This document shows, piece after piece, positions 1-8,857 of a stretch of 64,000 nucleotides of DNA. Within the stretch, counting starts at the first letter, position 1. Each line of letters begins with the position of its first letter. A model generated the notes under the pieces. The model had not been told where the DNA came from, did no database searches, and worked only from the letters and a program-made list of their open reading frames with translations. The stretch lies in NCBI RefSeq assembly GCF_012952295.1, contig NZ_JABBCH010000012.1, forward strand, positions 1-64,000. The letters are read 5' to 3'. Both the position numbers and the translations under genes were made by a program. The DNA is from Crystallibacter degradans (GTDB lineage: Bacteria; Actinomycetota; Actinomycetes; Actinomycetales; Micrococcaceae).

Positions 1-269
1 AGACCTACCTCGCCGAAACCGCTCCTTGGAACGATATGAGCCGCGGCGTGACCCACCAGCTCAACGGGCCGGACGAGCAGGCGAAGAAGATCGGCCTGAA
101 CCCGCTCTCCAGCGGCGCCAAGACCGAGGACGAAGGCCTCTACCCCGTCCAGCACGGCTACTGGGCCGAGACCATGCGCAAGGCCGTCGAGGCCGAGGAA
201 CGCGAGGCCGCTGCGCGCGCCGCGAATCCAGCCGCCGCACAGGCCGGCGCCACTGGCTGCGGACACTAG
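1..269 (+). CDS. benA: Benzoate 1,2-dioxygenase large (alpha) subunit, C-terminal part
   Basis: The reading frame is open from the left edge and ends at the TAG at 267-269, so only the last ~88 residues are present. The catalytic Rieske and non-heme iron regions lie outside the window. The visible tail (for example NGPDEQAKKIGLNPLSSGAK) fits the C-terminus of ring-hydroxylating dioxygenase alpha subunits of the benzoate/toluate group. Identity rests mainly on the perfect benB-benC-benD order that follows, with benB starting 24 nt downstream. The family dihydroxylates benzoate to a cis-diol carboxylate in the cytoplasm. The last ~25 residues are Ala/Glu-rich and probably variable. Confidence 0.85.
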   Translation, partial: TYLAETAPWNDMSRGVTHQLNGPDEQAKKIGLNPLSSGAKTEDEGLYPVQHGYWAETMRKAVEAEEREAAARAANPAAAQAGATGCGH

Positions 270-293
270 AGCGAGAGCGGAAGGAACACCACC

Positions 294-827
294 ATGAGCA
301 CCGAAACAACCACCATCCCCCTGAGCGCCGAGGAACAGGCGGTCGAACTCGAACGGATCCGCCAGTTCCTCTACCGGGAAGCCCGCTTCCTGGATGACCG
401 CGAGTTCGAGAAGTGGCTCGACTGCTACCACCCCGACGCCGAGTTCTGGATGCCTGCCTGGGCCGACGACGACGAGCTCACCGAGGACCCGCAGCGCGAG
501 ATCTCGCTGATCTACTACTCCAACCGCGGTGGCCTTGAGGACCGGGTCTTCCGGATCCGCACCGACCGCTCCAGCGCCACCAGCCTGCCTGAACCGCGCA
601 CCGGCCACAACATCACCAACGTCGAAATCGTTGAACAGCGGGGCGATGTCATCGACATCCGCTTCAACTGGTTCACCCTGTACTACCGCTACAACAACGT
701 GGACACCTACTTCGGCACGTCCTTCTACACCCTCGACTGCAGCGGATCGCAGCCGGTCATCACCAAGAAGAAGGTCGTCCTGAAGAACGACTACATCCAC
801 CACGTCGTGGACATCTACCACATCTGA
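294..827 (+). CDS. benB: Benzoate 1,2-dioxygenase small (beta) subunit
   Basis: This 177-aa protein has the length and NTF2-like pattern of ring-hydroxylating dioxygenase beta subunits. Family-typical stretches are REARFLDDREFEKWLDCYHP near residue 30, FWMPAW near 50 and the basic C-terminal KKKVVLKNDYIHHVVDIYHI. The beta subunit forms the structural base of the alpha3beta3 oxygenase and has no metal site. GGAAGGAA lies just upstream of the ATG. The gene sits 24 nt after benA and 27 nt before benC, so the genes are almost certainly co-transcribed. The only uncertainty is substrate: benzoate and toluate enzymes look alike at this level. Confidence 0.93.
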   Translation: MSTETTTIPLSAEEQAVELERIRQFLYREARFLDDREFEKWLDCYHPDAEFWMPAWADDDELTEDPQREISLIYYSNRGGLEDRVFRIRTDRSSATSLPEPRTGHNITNVEIVEQRGDVIDIRFNWFTLYYRYNNVDTYFGTSFYTLDCSGSQPVITKKKVVLKNDYIHHVVDIYHI

Positions 828-854
828 TCTAAGCATCCGGAAAGGAACACCCCC

Positions 855-1889
855 ATGACCTACAAGGTTGCACTGAGCTTCGAAGACGGCGTCACCCGCT
901 TCATCAACTGCGGTCCGAACGAGACCGTCGCGGACGCCTCATACAAGGCCCGCATCAACATTCCGCTGGACTGCCGCGACGGTGCCTGCGGTACCTGCAA
1001 GTCCCTCTGCGAGTCCGGCACCTACGACGGCGGCGACTACATTGACGAGGCGCTCACCGACGACGAGGCGGACGCCGGCTACGCCCTGCCGTGCCAGATG
1101 ACGCCGAAGAGCGACCTGGTGCTGCAGATCCCCACCACCTCGGACATGGCCAAGACCGGTGCCAGCACGCACACCGGCACGGTCACGGACATCAAGCGCT
1201 ACTCGCCCACCACCATCGGTTTCAGCATGTCCGTCGGCGACCGCGCCGCGCTGGCCTACCTGCCCGGCCAGTACGTCAACATCCAGGTGCCTGGCCGCGG
1301 CGTCGAGCGTTCCTACTCCTTCAGCAACGGGCCGGACGTGGAAGAGATCTCCTTCCTCGTCAAGATCACCGACGGCGGCGCCATGTCCACCTACCTGAGC
1401 GATGAAGCCAAGGTCGGAGACACCCTGGAGTTCACCGGCCCCATGGGCAGCTTCTTCCTCCGCGAGCCCAAGCGCCCCGCCCTGCTGCTCGGCGGCGGCA
1501 CCGGCCTGGCTCCGCTGCTGGCCATGCTCGAAACCATGACGACGACGGCGCCCGGCCAGCCGGTACACCTCATCCTCGGCGTGACCACGGATGCGGATCT
1601 GGTGGAGCTGGACAAGCTGCGCCACTACGCCGAGACAATCGAGGGCTTCACCTGGGACTACTGCGTGGCGGATCCGGACAGCGAGGCCCCGAACAAGGGC
1701 TACGTGACCGCCTTGATCGAGCCGACGCATGTCAATGACGGCGACGTCGATGTCTACCTCTGCGGCCCGCCGCCCATGGTCGAGGCAGTGCGCGGCTACC
1801 TGAAGTCCGAAGGCATCACCCCGGTGAACTTCTACTCGGAGAAGTTCGCGCTGGCACCCGCAGCGGACCTGGTCGGAGCCTCGGCATGA
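855..1889 (+). CDS. benC: Benzoate dioxygenase electron-transfer component (ferredoxin reductase)
   Basis: This 344-aa NADH:acceptor reductase carries electrons to the BenAB oxygenase. Three domains are visible in order. An N-terminal plant-type [2Fe-2S] domain has Cys40, Cys45, Cys48 and Cys80 (spacing C-x4-C-x2-C-x31-C). An FAD-binding domain has RSYSFSN at residues 152-158. An NAD-binding domain has GGGTGLAP at 213-220 and CGPPPM near 300. Length and domain order match BenC/XylZ. GGAAAGGAAC precedes the ATG. The last four bases overlap the start of benD (ATGA), which suggests translational coupling. Confidence 0.95.
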   Translation: MTYKVALSFEDGVTRFINCGPNETVADASYKARINIPLDCRDGACGTCKSLCESGTYDGGDYIDEALTDDEADAGYALPCQMTPKSDLVLQIPTTSDMAKTGASTHTGTVTDIKRYSPTTIGFSMSVGDRAALAYLPGQYVNIQVPGRGVERSYSFSNGPDVEEISFLVKITDGGAMSTYLSDEAKVGDTLEFTGPMGSFFLREPKRPALLLGGGTGLAPLLAMLETMTTTAPGQPVHLILGVTTDADLVELDKLRHYAETIEGFTWDYCVADPDSEAPNKGYVTALIEPTHVNDGDVDVYLCGPPPMVEAVRGYLKSEGITPVNFYSEKFALAPAADLVGASA

Positions 1890-2710
1890 CCGGTGCCCCG
1901 GAGGCAACGCCCGCGGGTGCGCTCAAGGTGTTCCCGGGCCGGTTCGACGGCAAGATCGCCGTCGTTACCGGCGCCGCGCAAGGCATCGGACTGGCCGTGG
2001 CCCGCCGCATCAGTGCGGAAGGCGCCGCCGTCGTGCTGGTAGACCGTGCCGAACTGGTCCATGACGTTGCCGCCGAGCTTCGCGCCAACGGTGCCAAGGC
2101 CAGCAGCGTGACGGCCGATCTGGAGCAGTTCGACGGCGCGGAGTCGGCGGTGGCCGAAGCCGTCGCCGCCTTCGGCCGGATCGATGTGCTGATCAACAAT
2201 GTCGGCGGCACCATCTGGGCCAAGCCGTACGAGTACTACACTGCTGAGGAGATCCAGAAGGAAATCCAACGCTCGCTGTTCCCCACCTTGTGGACCTGCC
2301 GCGCGGCGCTGCCACAGCTGATTGAACAGGGCACCGGCGTCATCGTCAACGTCTCCTCCGTGGCCACGCGGGGCGTGAACCGGGCGCCGTACGCAGCGGC
2401 GAAGGGCGGCGTCAATGCGCTGACTCAGTCGCTGGCTCTGGAAGCGGCACAGCACGGCGTCCGCGTGGTCGCCACGGCTCCTGGCGGCACCGAGGCCCCG
2501 GCCCGCAAGGTCAAGCGCGGACCCGAACCGGAGCAGGAACAGGAAAAGGCCTGGTACCAAGAGATCGTCGACCAGACGGTGGACTCCTCGCTGCTCAAGC
2601 GATACGGGACCTTGGACGAGCAGGCCGCGGCCATCGTCTTCCTGGCCTCGGACGAGGCCTCCTACATTACGGGCACCATCCTGCCCGTGGCCGGCGGGGA
2701 CCTGGGCTGA
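1886..2710 (+). CDS. benD: Benzoate cis-diol dehydrogenase (1,6-dihydroxycyclohexa-2,4-diene-1-carboxylate dehydrogenase)
   Basis: This 274-aa short-chain dehydrogenase oxidises and decarboxylates the cis-diol made by BenABC to catechol. The Rossmann motif TGAAQGIG is at residues 28-35, NNVGG near 104-108, the catalytic Ser in VNVSS near 157, and the YxxxK pair at Tyr169/Lys173. The C-terminal YITGTILPVAGG fits the SDR family. The start overlaps the benC stop by four bases. Position as fourth gene of the ben operon supports BenD over a generic SDR. Confidence 0.93.
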   Translation: MTGAPEATPAGALKVFPGRFDGKIAVVTGAAQGIGLAVARRISAEGAAVVLVDRAELVHDVAAELRANGAKASSVTADLEQFDGAESAVAEAVAAFGRIDVLINNVGGTIWAKPYEYYTAEEIQKEIQRSLFPTLWTCRAALPQLIEQGTGVIVNVSSVATRGVNRAPYAAAKGGVNALTQSLALEAAQHGVRVVATAPGGTEAPARKVKRGPEPEQEQEKAWYQEIVDQTVDSSLLKRYGTLDEQAAAIVFLASDEASYITGTILPVAGGDLG

Positions 2711-2763
2711 TCGGTGCCCTCGCCGGCGTCGGGCTATACCCGGGCGGGCTAAGCTCGTAGGCG

Positions 2764-5439
2764 ATGGTTTACCGGAATAACGACAGCCTCTTTGTCGGGC
2801 GTCTGCAGGAGCTCTCCGTTCTCGGGGAGCTCCTGCAGGACATTAAGCAGGGCAGGTCCCGGACCGCGGTCCTGTCCGGTCCCGGCGGCATCGGCAAGAG
2901 CGCCGTGCTGGAAAAATTCCTGGCCGGCCATCCGGAGCTGCGGGTCCTGCGCTCCGGCGGACTCCAATGGGTCAAGTCCGCGCCCGGGTCCGGCCTGTCC
3001 CGCCTTGCACAGGGCAGCGACCCGGCGGACCTGCTCGACCGGCTCCGGGAAGACGGACCGGCCGCCGTCGTTCTCGAAGATATCCAGTGGGTGGACGCCG
3101 ATTCCATTCATGAACTGCTCCAGCTGGCGGAAAACCCGGCTTCGGGCCCGCTGCTGGTCCTGCTCACCCTCGACAGCACCGCCGCGATCGACCGCGCCAC
3201 CGCGCGCCACCTGTCCGGCCACCGGATCACCCGGCTGCTGCTTGAGCCGCTCTCCCCCGGCGAAATCCGCGAGCTGCACGAGCACCTCACCGGGCGCGAA
3301 CTCTCCGGGCCGGCCGCGCAGCAGATCCGCCGCCACACCGGCGGCCTGCCCGGCTATGTCCGCGAGCTGTTGCCGGAACTGCCCGCACGTGCCGCCGCGG
3401 ACGGTCTCAGCCGGCTGCCCGCCTCGACGTCCGTCGGCGCCCAGGTAGCCCGCCAGCTCGAAGAAGTTCCCGCCGCCGTCCGGGCACTGATCGAGGCAAC
3501 GGCGATCATCGGCCAGTCCGGAGACCTCTTCGATATCGCGGCCATCGCCCGGGTTTCCGATCCACTGGCCGTCATGGACGCCGCCGTGGCGACGGGCCTG
3601 CTGCGGACCGAATTCTCCGACAATGCGCACCTGCTCGACTTCCGGCTGCCGCTCTTCCGGGCCGCGGTCTACGACCAGCTGTCCGGACTGCGGCGTGCCG
3701 AGCTGCACCGCCAGGCGGCCGAAGTGCTCCCGGACGAGGCCCTGCATCTGTGGCACCTGGCGCGGTCCGCCCCGGCCGCCGACGACGAACTGGCGGACAG
3801 GCTGGATGAATTTGCGGCCAGTCAGGCCTCGACCGGAGCGTGGGCGGCCGCCGCCGACGCACTGCTGGAGGCCAGCAGGCTCAGCACCCAGGCGCGCAAC
3901 CGGCAGGGCCGGCTGGTGCGGGCGGCCGACGCACTGGTCGGTGCCGGGCGGCTCGTCCAGGCCATCCGCCTGCTTCCGGCGCTTGAGAGCATGCCCGCTA
4001 CGGCCGAGCGCGACGGCGTGCTGGGCTACCTCGCCACCTGCCGCGGTCGGGAGGCCGAGGCGCAGTTCCATCTGGACAATGCCTGGAAGCGCCGGCTGCC
4101 CGAGGACCGGGCGATCGGCGCCCAGATCGCCCAGCGCCAGGTCATTCATGCCTTGGCACGTTGGCGCGGCGCCGACATTATCGAATGGGCCACTCGTGCG
4201 GTCGATCTGGCGGCCCCGGGCAGCCCGACCGCCATCGAAACGGAGGCGATCATCGGTCTGGGGCTGGCGGCCTCGGGCCAGCCCGACGCCGCCCACCGGC
4301 ACTATGAGCACGTGCTGGCCGATGCCCCACCCGGCGCCCACAGCCAGCGGGTCCTGCTGGGCAGCGGCTGGGCCCGGCTCGCCCTGGACGATCCGGAAAC
4401 CGCGCGCATGCAGCTGGAGGCCGCCGTCCCCACGGAGTACCGTTCCGGGTCGCTGCGCATTTCGCTGTGGGCCAGCGCCTGGCTAGCGCGCACCCACTTC
4501 ACGCTGGGCGACTGGGACGCTGCCCTCGCCACCGTCGGCGCGGCCACGGCAAAACTCGAGCGGGCACAGCTGGATCTGCTGCGGCCGCTGCTCCACTGGA
4601 CCGCCGCCCAGATCCATGCCCTGCGCGGCAACCCGGACCAAGCCAGGGAGCATCTCCGCCTCGGGTCCGCCTCTGCTGAAAACTACGAAAGCATGCTGAG
4701 CCCGGCGCTGCTGGCACAGGCCCAGCTGTTGGAGGCCGGCACCGATTACCAGGGGGTTGTCCGGGTGCTCGCGCCGCTGGCGCAGACGCACACCGCCCGG
4801 CGCTCCGAACCGTTCTTCTGGATCTGGCAGGATACGTACGCCAACGCCCTGGTCCTGCTCGACCGGTTGGACGAAGCCTCGGCGTTCCTCGCACCGTACG
4901 AGAGCCTGGCCGCGGAGCGCCGACACCGCACCTCGCTGTCCCAGCTGAGGGCGGTACGCGGCCGGATCCATGCCGCCCGCGGGGACCTCGATGCCATGCG
5001 CCGCTCCTTTGAAGGCGCCCTGGGGCAGCTGGCTCCGCTGTCTGCCCCCTACCACCGAGCCCGCGTGCAATACTCCTACGGCCAAAGCCTGCGGCGCGCG
5101 GGCAAACGGCGGGAATCGGCGGAGCAGCTGGCCGCCGCCCGCCAGGCCTTCGCCTTGCTCGGTGCGCAGGTCTATGTGGCCCGCTGCGACCGCGAACTGG
5201 CCGCCAGCGGCGTGGACGTGCAGCGCCGCGATGACCCCGATGGCAGTTCCTTGACGGCGCAGGAACACGCCGTCGCCCTGCTGGTGGCGCAGGGCCGGAG
5301 CAACCGGGAGTCGGCGCAGGAGCTGATCGTTTCGGTCAAGACGGTGGAATACCACCTGACCCGGATCTACGCGAAGCTCCAGATCCGTTCCCGCACCGAA
5401 CTTGCGGCGCGGTACCGGACGGAAGGCCAACGCCCCTAG
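2764..5439 (+). CDS. benR: LAL-type LuxR-family transcriptional activator, probable regulator of the ben operon
   Basis: This 891-aa regulator has an N-terminal AAA/STAND ATPase domain, a long alpha-helical (TPR-like) middle and a C-terminal LuxR HTH. Walker A GPGGIGKS is at residues 39-46 and the Walker B region VVLEDIQWVD at about 102-111. The HTH spans roughly 826-880 (LTAQEHAVALLVAQG, then SVKTVEYHLTRIYAKL). It starts 53 nt after benD on the same strand. In corynebacteria and rhodococci the benzoate operon is controlled by a LuxR-type BenR encoded next to benD, so the same role is inferred here. No strong ribosome site precedes the ATG at 2764. Confidence 0.75.
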   Translation: MVYRNNDSLFVGRLQELSVLGELLQDIKQGRSRTAVLSGPGGIGKSAVLEKFLAGHPELRVLRSGGLQWVKSAPGSGLSRLAQGSDPADLLDRLREDGPAAVVLEDIQWVDADSIHELLQLAENPASGPLLVLLTLDSTAAIDRATARHLSGHRITRLLLEPLSPGEIRELHEHLTGRELSGPAAQQIRRHTGGLPGYVRELLPELPARAAADGLSRLPASTSVGAQVARQLEEVPAAVRALIEATAIIGQSGDLFDIAAIARVSDPLAVMDAAVATGLLRTEFSDNAHLLDFRLPLFRAAVYDQLSGLRRAELHRQAAEVLPDEALHLWHLARSAPAADDELADRLDEFAASQASTGAWAAAADALLEASRLSTQARNRQGRLVRAADALVGAGRLVQAIRLLPALESMPATAERDGVLGYLATCRGREAEAQFHLDNAWKRRLPEDRAIGAQIAQRQVIHALARWRGADIIEWATRAVDLAAPGSPTAIETEAIIGLGLAASGQPDAAHRHYEHVLADAPPGAHSQRVLLGSGWARLALDDPETARMQLEAAVPTEYRSGSLRISLWASAWLARTHFTLGDWDAALATVGAATAKLERAQLDLLRPLLHWTAAQIHALRGNPDQAREHLRLGSASAENYESMLSPALLAQAQLLEAGTDYQGVVRVLAPLAQTHTARRSEPFFWIWQDTYANALVLLDRLDEASAFLAPYESLAAERRHRTSLSQLRAVRGRIHAARGDLDAMRRSFEGALGQLAPLSAPYHRARVQYSYGQSLRRAGKRRESAEQLAAARQAFALLGAQVYVARCDRELAASGVDVQRRDDPDGSSLTAQEHAVALLVAQGRSNRESAQELIVSVKTVEYHLTRIYAKLQIRSRTELAARYRTEGQRP

Positions 5440-5487
5440 CTCCAGTGGGGAGCCAAGGGCATCGGTCTGCCGGTGGCAGCAGTCGTG

Positions 5488-5766
5488 CTACTTGATCGAG
5501 GACGGGTGCTTCGCCAGCGGGATCACGTCAATGTCCATGTACGGGAACAGCGGCAGCCCGGAGAGCAGTTCGTGCAGCTCGTCATTGCTTTCGACGTCGA
5601 ACACTGAGTAGTTGGCGTACTCGCCGACAACGCGCCAGATGCTGGCCCAGCGGCCGTCCTCCTGGAGTTTCTGCGAGTAGGCCTTCTCGGTAGCCTTGAT
5701 CGAAGCGGCTTCCTCGGCAGGCATGTCGACGGGAATATTGACGTCCATGCGGACCAGATACAGCAT
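5488..5766 (-). CDS. catC: Muconolactone delta-isomerase
   Basis: This 92-aa protein starts MLYLVRMDVNIP and contains the family stretch LPLFPYMDIDVIPLAKHPSS, matching muconolactone isomerase in length and sequence. It converts muconolactone to beta-ketoadipate enol-lactone in the catechol ortho-cleavage branch. The start is supported by AAGGAATCAC before the ATG. It lies 29 nt downstream of catB and is probably the last gene of a lysR-catB-catC transcript. It is convergent with the LAL regulator, leaving 48 bp between the stops. Confidence 0.95.
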   Translation of the reverse strand: MLYLVRMDVNIPVDMPAEEAASIKATEKAYSQKLQEDGRWASIWRVVGEYANYSVFDVESNDELHELLSGLPLFPYMDIDVIPLAKHPSSIK

Positions 5767-5795
5767 GTGATTCCTTAGGTTTGGGGAACGGCTTG

Positions 5796-6902
5796 TTACT
5801 TGTTGTCCTGGCGGTAATGCGCCAGCTTGGCTTCATCAATGGCGGCCCCGACCCCCGGGACCTGGCGGACGCTGATCTTGCCGTCCTTGATCACGAGCGG
5901 CTCGGCCAGCAGGTCATCGCTCATGTCCAGGAAGTTGGACAGCTCGCCGGCGCGGCGAGAGGTGGCTTCGTGGGCGGCGCCGAAGGTCACGGTGGCAACG
6001 GTGCCGATCTGCGTATCGATCTGGTTACCCATGACGACGTCGACGCCGAGCCCCGTGCACAGGCCCAGGATCTGCTGGGCCTCGGTGAAACCGCTGCGAG
6101 CGGTCTTGATGCTGATCGCGTTGCAGCCGCCGGAGAGCAGCTCGCGGGACACATCCCCCGCCGTCGGTACGCTTTCATCCCCCACCACGGGGATCGGGGA
6201 CTTGTCCACCAGCCGGCGCCGACTCATGGCTTCCTTGGCGTCGCACGGTTCCTCGAGCAGCGAGAGTCCCAGGCCGTCGGTCTGGCGCAGCACTTCCATC
6301 GCCTCGTTGGCGGTCCAGCCCCGGTTGGCGTCCAGGTACAGCTCGGTGTCCTGGCCCAGCCCTTCGCGCAGGACATGGCAGGCCTCGATGTCCAGCGCGA
6401 GCGGACGCCGTCCGACCTTGAGCTTGAAGGTGTTGATGCCGTAGTCGCTACGGAAGCGCAGGGCCTCGTCGAGCAGCTTCTGCGCGGGCTGGAAGCCGAG
6501 CATGTGGGAGACATCCATGGCATCGGTGTAGCCGCCCAGCAGGGAACTGACCGGGGCGTTGGCCGCCTGGCCGATGATGTCCCAGAGCGCGATGTCCAGT
6601 CCGCCCTTGGCGGTCTGGTTGTGGATGGTCCGGGAGAGGATGGCGTGGATCTTCTGCCGGTCCATGGGATCAAGACCGACGACGGCGGGGGCGAAGATTT
6701 TCGTGACGACCGAAACGATGGAGTCTTGCGTCTCGCCGTAGGTGTAGGGCCGCGGCGGGGTGTCGGTGGTTCCGATGATGCCTTCATCGGTGTGGACCCG
6801 GATCAGCACATGGTCTGCCTCGGTGACCTGGCCGCTGGCAAACTTCAGCGGCTTGGCATACGGGATGGAATAGGGAATTGCCTCGATGCGCTCGATTTTC
6901 AC
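5796..6902 (-). CDS. catB: Muconate cycloisomerase
   Basis: This enolase-superfamily enzyme cyclises cis,cis-muconate to muconolactone. I place the start at the GTG at 6902, giving 368 aa, because GAAGGA lies just upstream and the protein begins in register with the family (KIERIEAIPYSIPY). Longer in-frame extensions would run into the LysR gene. Visible catalytic positions are the KxK pair Lys160/Lys162 (TFKLKVG), metal ligands Asp191 (YLDANRGW), Glu217 (SLLEEP) and Asp242 (VVGDES), and Lys266 (ISIKTARSG). The complete set suggests an active enzyme. Specificity between muconate and chloromuconate cannot be read here, but the ben context favours muconate. Confidence 0.93.
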   Translation of the reverse strand: MKIERIEAIPYSIPYAKPLKFASGQVTEADHVLIRVHTDEGIIGTTDTPPRPYTYGETQDSIVSVVTKIFAPAVVGLDPMDRQKIHAILSRTIHNQTAKGGLDIALWDIIGQAANAPVSSLLGGYTDAMDVSHMLGFQPAQKLLDEALRFRSDYGINTFKLKVGRRPLALDIEACHVLREGLGQDTELYLDANRGWTANEAMEVLRQTDGLGLSLLEEPCDAKEAMSRRRLVDKSPIPVVGDESVPTAGDVSRELLSGGCNAISIKTARSGFTEAQQILGLCTGLGVDVVMGNQIDTQIGTVATVTFGAAHEATSRRAGELSNFLDMSDDLLAEPLVIKDGKISVRQVPGVGAAIDEAKLAHYRQDNK

Positions 6903-6916
6903 GGGTCGACGTTCCT

Positions 6917-7795
6917 TCAGGGCTGGGTGACGGATTGCAGAAGTTCGGTGAAGCGGGCTACCAGCGGCCGGGTATCCGCGCCGCGCCAAGCCATTGCCAG
7001 GTCGACGACGGGTGCGTCCTTGAGCTCGCGGAATACGGTGCCGCGGATGGAGAGGGTGCGGGTGGTGGTGGGGATCAGCGCCACCCCGGTTCCGGCCGCG
7101 ACGAAGGAAAGCAGGGTGGACGTTTCGCGGGCTTCCTGCACCACATTCGGGTAGAAGCCGGCTTTGCGGCAGGCATCGATGAATGCCTCGTTGACGGCGG
7201 AATTTGCCGGGTAGCTGATGAATTGCTCGCCTGCGAGCTGTTCGAGTGACACCGTTTCGAAGGCCACCAGCGGAGAATCATCCGGCAGCGCCACCACTAG
7301 CTCGTCGTGTTCGAGGAACTTCAGTTCCAATCCGGCGGAGCGGACCGGCGGGCGCAGGATCGCCACGTCAAGGCTGTGGTCTTCCAGTCCGTCCACCATC
7401 TGCGGCGTCAGCATTTCGCCGCGGACCTTGAGCTGGACCCCGGGAAGCTTGTCCTTGGCTTCGCGGACAATCTGCGGCATGAGGCGGTAGGTCGCGGATC
7501 CGGCAAAGCCGATCCGCAGGATGCCCTGCACGCCGGTCCCGACCTGCGTGACATCGGATTCCAATGTTTCCAGGTCTTCCAGAATCCGCCGCCCGCGCTC
7601 CAAGAGCATTTCACCGGCCGGAGTGAGCTCCACTTTGCGCGTGGTGCGGGTGAAAAGGAGTGTGCCCAATTGCTCTTCGAGCTGCTTGATCTGCTGGGAG
7701 AGCGGCGGCTGGGCCATGCGCAGACGATCGGCGGCGCGGCCGAAATGCCGTTCCTCGGCCACGGCAATAAAATAACGCAGGTGCCGGGTTTCCAT
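6917..7795 (-). CDS. LysR-family transcriptional regulator of the catBC genes
   Basis: This 292-aa protein has an N-terminal winged HTH (RYFIAVAEERHFGRAADRLR, then PPLSQQIKQLEEQLG) and a LysR effector-binding domain (VALPDDSPL, LAGEQFISYP). Its stop is only 14 nt before the catB start, so it is the promoter-proximal gene of lysR-catB-catC. In Pseudomonas, catR is instead divergent from catBC. Muconate sensing is a reasonable inference. Two dyads just upstream at 7822-7839 and 7856-7866 are candidate binding sites and would give autoregulation. Confidence 0.85.
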   Translation of the reverse strand: METRHLRYFIAVAEERHFGRAADRLRMAQPPLSQQIKQLEEQLGTLLFTRTTRKVELTPAGEMLLERGRRILEDLETLESDVTQVGTGVQGILRIGFAGSATYRLMPQIVREAKDKLPGVQLKVRGEMLTPQMVDGLEDHSLDVAILRPPVRSAGLELKFLEHDELVVALPDDSPLVAFETVSLEQLAGEQFISYPANSAVNEAFIDACRKAGFYPNVVQEARETSTLLSFVAAGTGVALIPTTTRTLSIRGTVFRELKDAPVVDLAMAWRGADTRPLVARFTELLQSVTQP

Positions 7796-7821
7796 TTCGC
7801 ACCTCCGTTTCTTCGCGTCCT

Positions 7822-7866
7822 GATGAATACCACTTCATCCAGATTAGGACGCATTCATTACTAATG
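7822..7866. promoter_or_regulatory. Candidate LysR operator region upstream of lysR-catB-catC
   Basis: Two inverted repeats sit 27-71 bp upstream of the LysR start. The first is GATGAA-N6-TTCATC at 7822-7839, both arms perfect. The second is CATTACTAATG at 7856-7866, a perfect 11-nt dyad. The surrounding bases are clearly AT-richer than the flanking genes. LysR proteins usually bind such interrupted dyads upstream of their target. The assignment is by position and symmetry only. Confidence 0.5.
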
Positions 7867-7972
7867 AGAAATACATATTAGACCCTTATTGATACTCATA
7901 ACATCCTAAACACTGCCAGGTGCGATCTGGTCTGCCCTCCGCGGCAGCCTGCGCCGCCCTCACGCACAAACC

Positions 7973-7986
7973 TGCATGTACATGCA
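7973..7986. promoter_or_regulatory. 14-bp perfect palindrome upstream of the dienelactone-hydrolase-like gene
   Basis: TGCATGTACATGCA is its own reverse complement. It lies about 50 nt upstream of the preferred start at 8039 of the following plus-strand gene. This spacing suits an operator, but no candidate regulator is adjacent on that side other than the LysR protein. Confidence 0.35.
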
Positions 7987-8038
7987 TGAACCACAGCTCC
8001 CCCTTCTCCCCCGCGCGAAGCCGTGCAAGAGTGGCCGC

Positions 8039-8779
8039 ATGGGAGAAATGGTCGAGATCGGCACCGGCGAGAACGCTCTTCCGGTGTACCAGAGCAGTCC
8101 GGGTCCGGATATCAAGGGCGGCCTCATCGTCATCCACGAAGTGTGGGGCCTGAACGACCATGTTAAAGAGGTAGCCGACCGCTTCGCCGCCGAAGGCTAC
8201 TTTGTCATCGCCCCGGATCTCCTCTCGAGTACGGGCCTGGACGTCGATGTGGCCGCCCAACTGGGCGAGGCGATGGCGCATCCGGAAAAGCGCAGCGCCA
8301 CGCTACCCCGTATACGCCCCTTTCTGGCTCCGCTGCGATCGAAGAAGACAGCCGCGGGCATCATCGCGAACGCGAAGCGCTGCTTCGACTACTTGAAGGG
8401 CAACGACGCCGTAGCCGGACGCATCGCCGTGACCGGTTTCAGCTTCGGCGGCACTTACGCGTGGTCGCTGGCGGTCCACGAACCGGAGTTGAAGGCCGCA
8501 GTACCCTTCTACGGCCACGCGGACTTCACCGTGGACGAGTTTCGCAATATCGGCTGCCCGGTGCTTGCGTTCTATGGCGAGCGCGATTCGCGGTTGATCG
8601 AAAAACTGCCGCAGGTCGAGGCCGGTCTGCAGGAAGCCGGACTCAGCTTCCGTTCTGTTATCTACCCCAACGCCGGCCATGCCTTCTTCAATGACCGCAA
8701 CCCGAAGGCCTATAACGAAGCCGCCGCTATGGACGCATGGAACCGCTCCCTGGCGTTCCTCGACCGGCACCTGAACTGA
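8039..8779 (+). CDS. Dienelactone-hydrolase-family alpha/beta hydrolase
   Basis: The family opens enol-lactone rings or cleaves other esters. With the ATG at 8039 the protein is 246 aa; ATG 8048 is an equally possible start, and upstream ATGs at 7976/7982 add a non-family tail. Family marks are IHEVWGL with Glu34, the nucleophile elbow GFSFGG with Ser135, YGERDS with Asp183 and AGHAFF with His214. Classical dienelactone hydrolases use Cys at the nucleophile position, so Ser here marks a variant. It lies beside the catechol genes, but the route shown does not need it (CatD would be the enol-lactone hydrolase), so its substrate is unknown. Confidence 0.8.
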   Translation: MGEMVEIGTGENALPVYQSSPGPDIKGGLIVIHEVWGLNDHVKEVADRFAAEGYFVIAPDLLSSTGLDVDVAAQLGEAMAHPEKRSATLPRIRPFLAPLRSKKTAAGIIANAKRCFDYLKGNDAVAGRIAVTGFSFGGTYAWSLAVHEPELKAAVPFYGHADFTVDEFRNIGCPVLAFYGERDSRLIEKLPQVEAGLQEAGLSFRSVIYPNAGHAFFNDRNPKAYNEAAAMDAWNRSLAFLDRHLN

Positions 8780-8857
8780 TTCCGCCGTGGGACCGCTCCC
8801 TATGCAGCCCCCGCAGGTACGGGCGACAAATGATCCGGGCCAAGGCACCATGGTTAT

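Noticed and set aside
2749-4341. 530-aa minus-strand frame inside the LAL regulator
   Set aside because: It mirrors the high-GC plus-strand gene that has Walker motifs and a LuxR HTH; no family motif or ribosome site on the minus strand.
5781-7154. 457-aa plus-strand frame over catB and lysR
   Set aside because: Shadow of catB, which carries a full set of enolase-superfamily catalytic residues on the minus strand.
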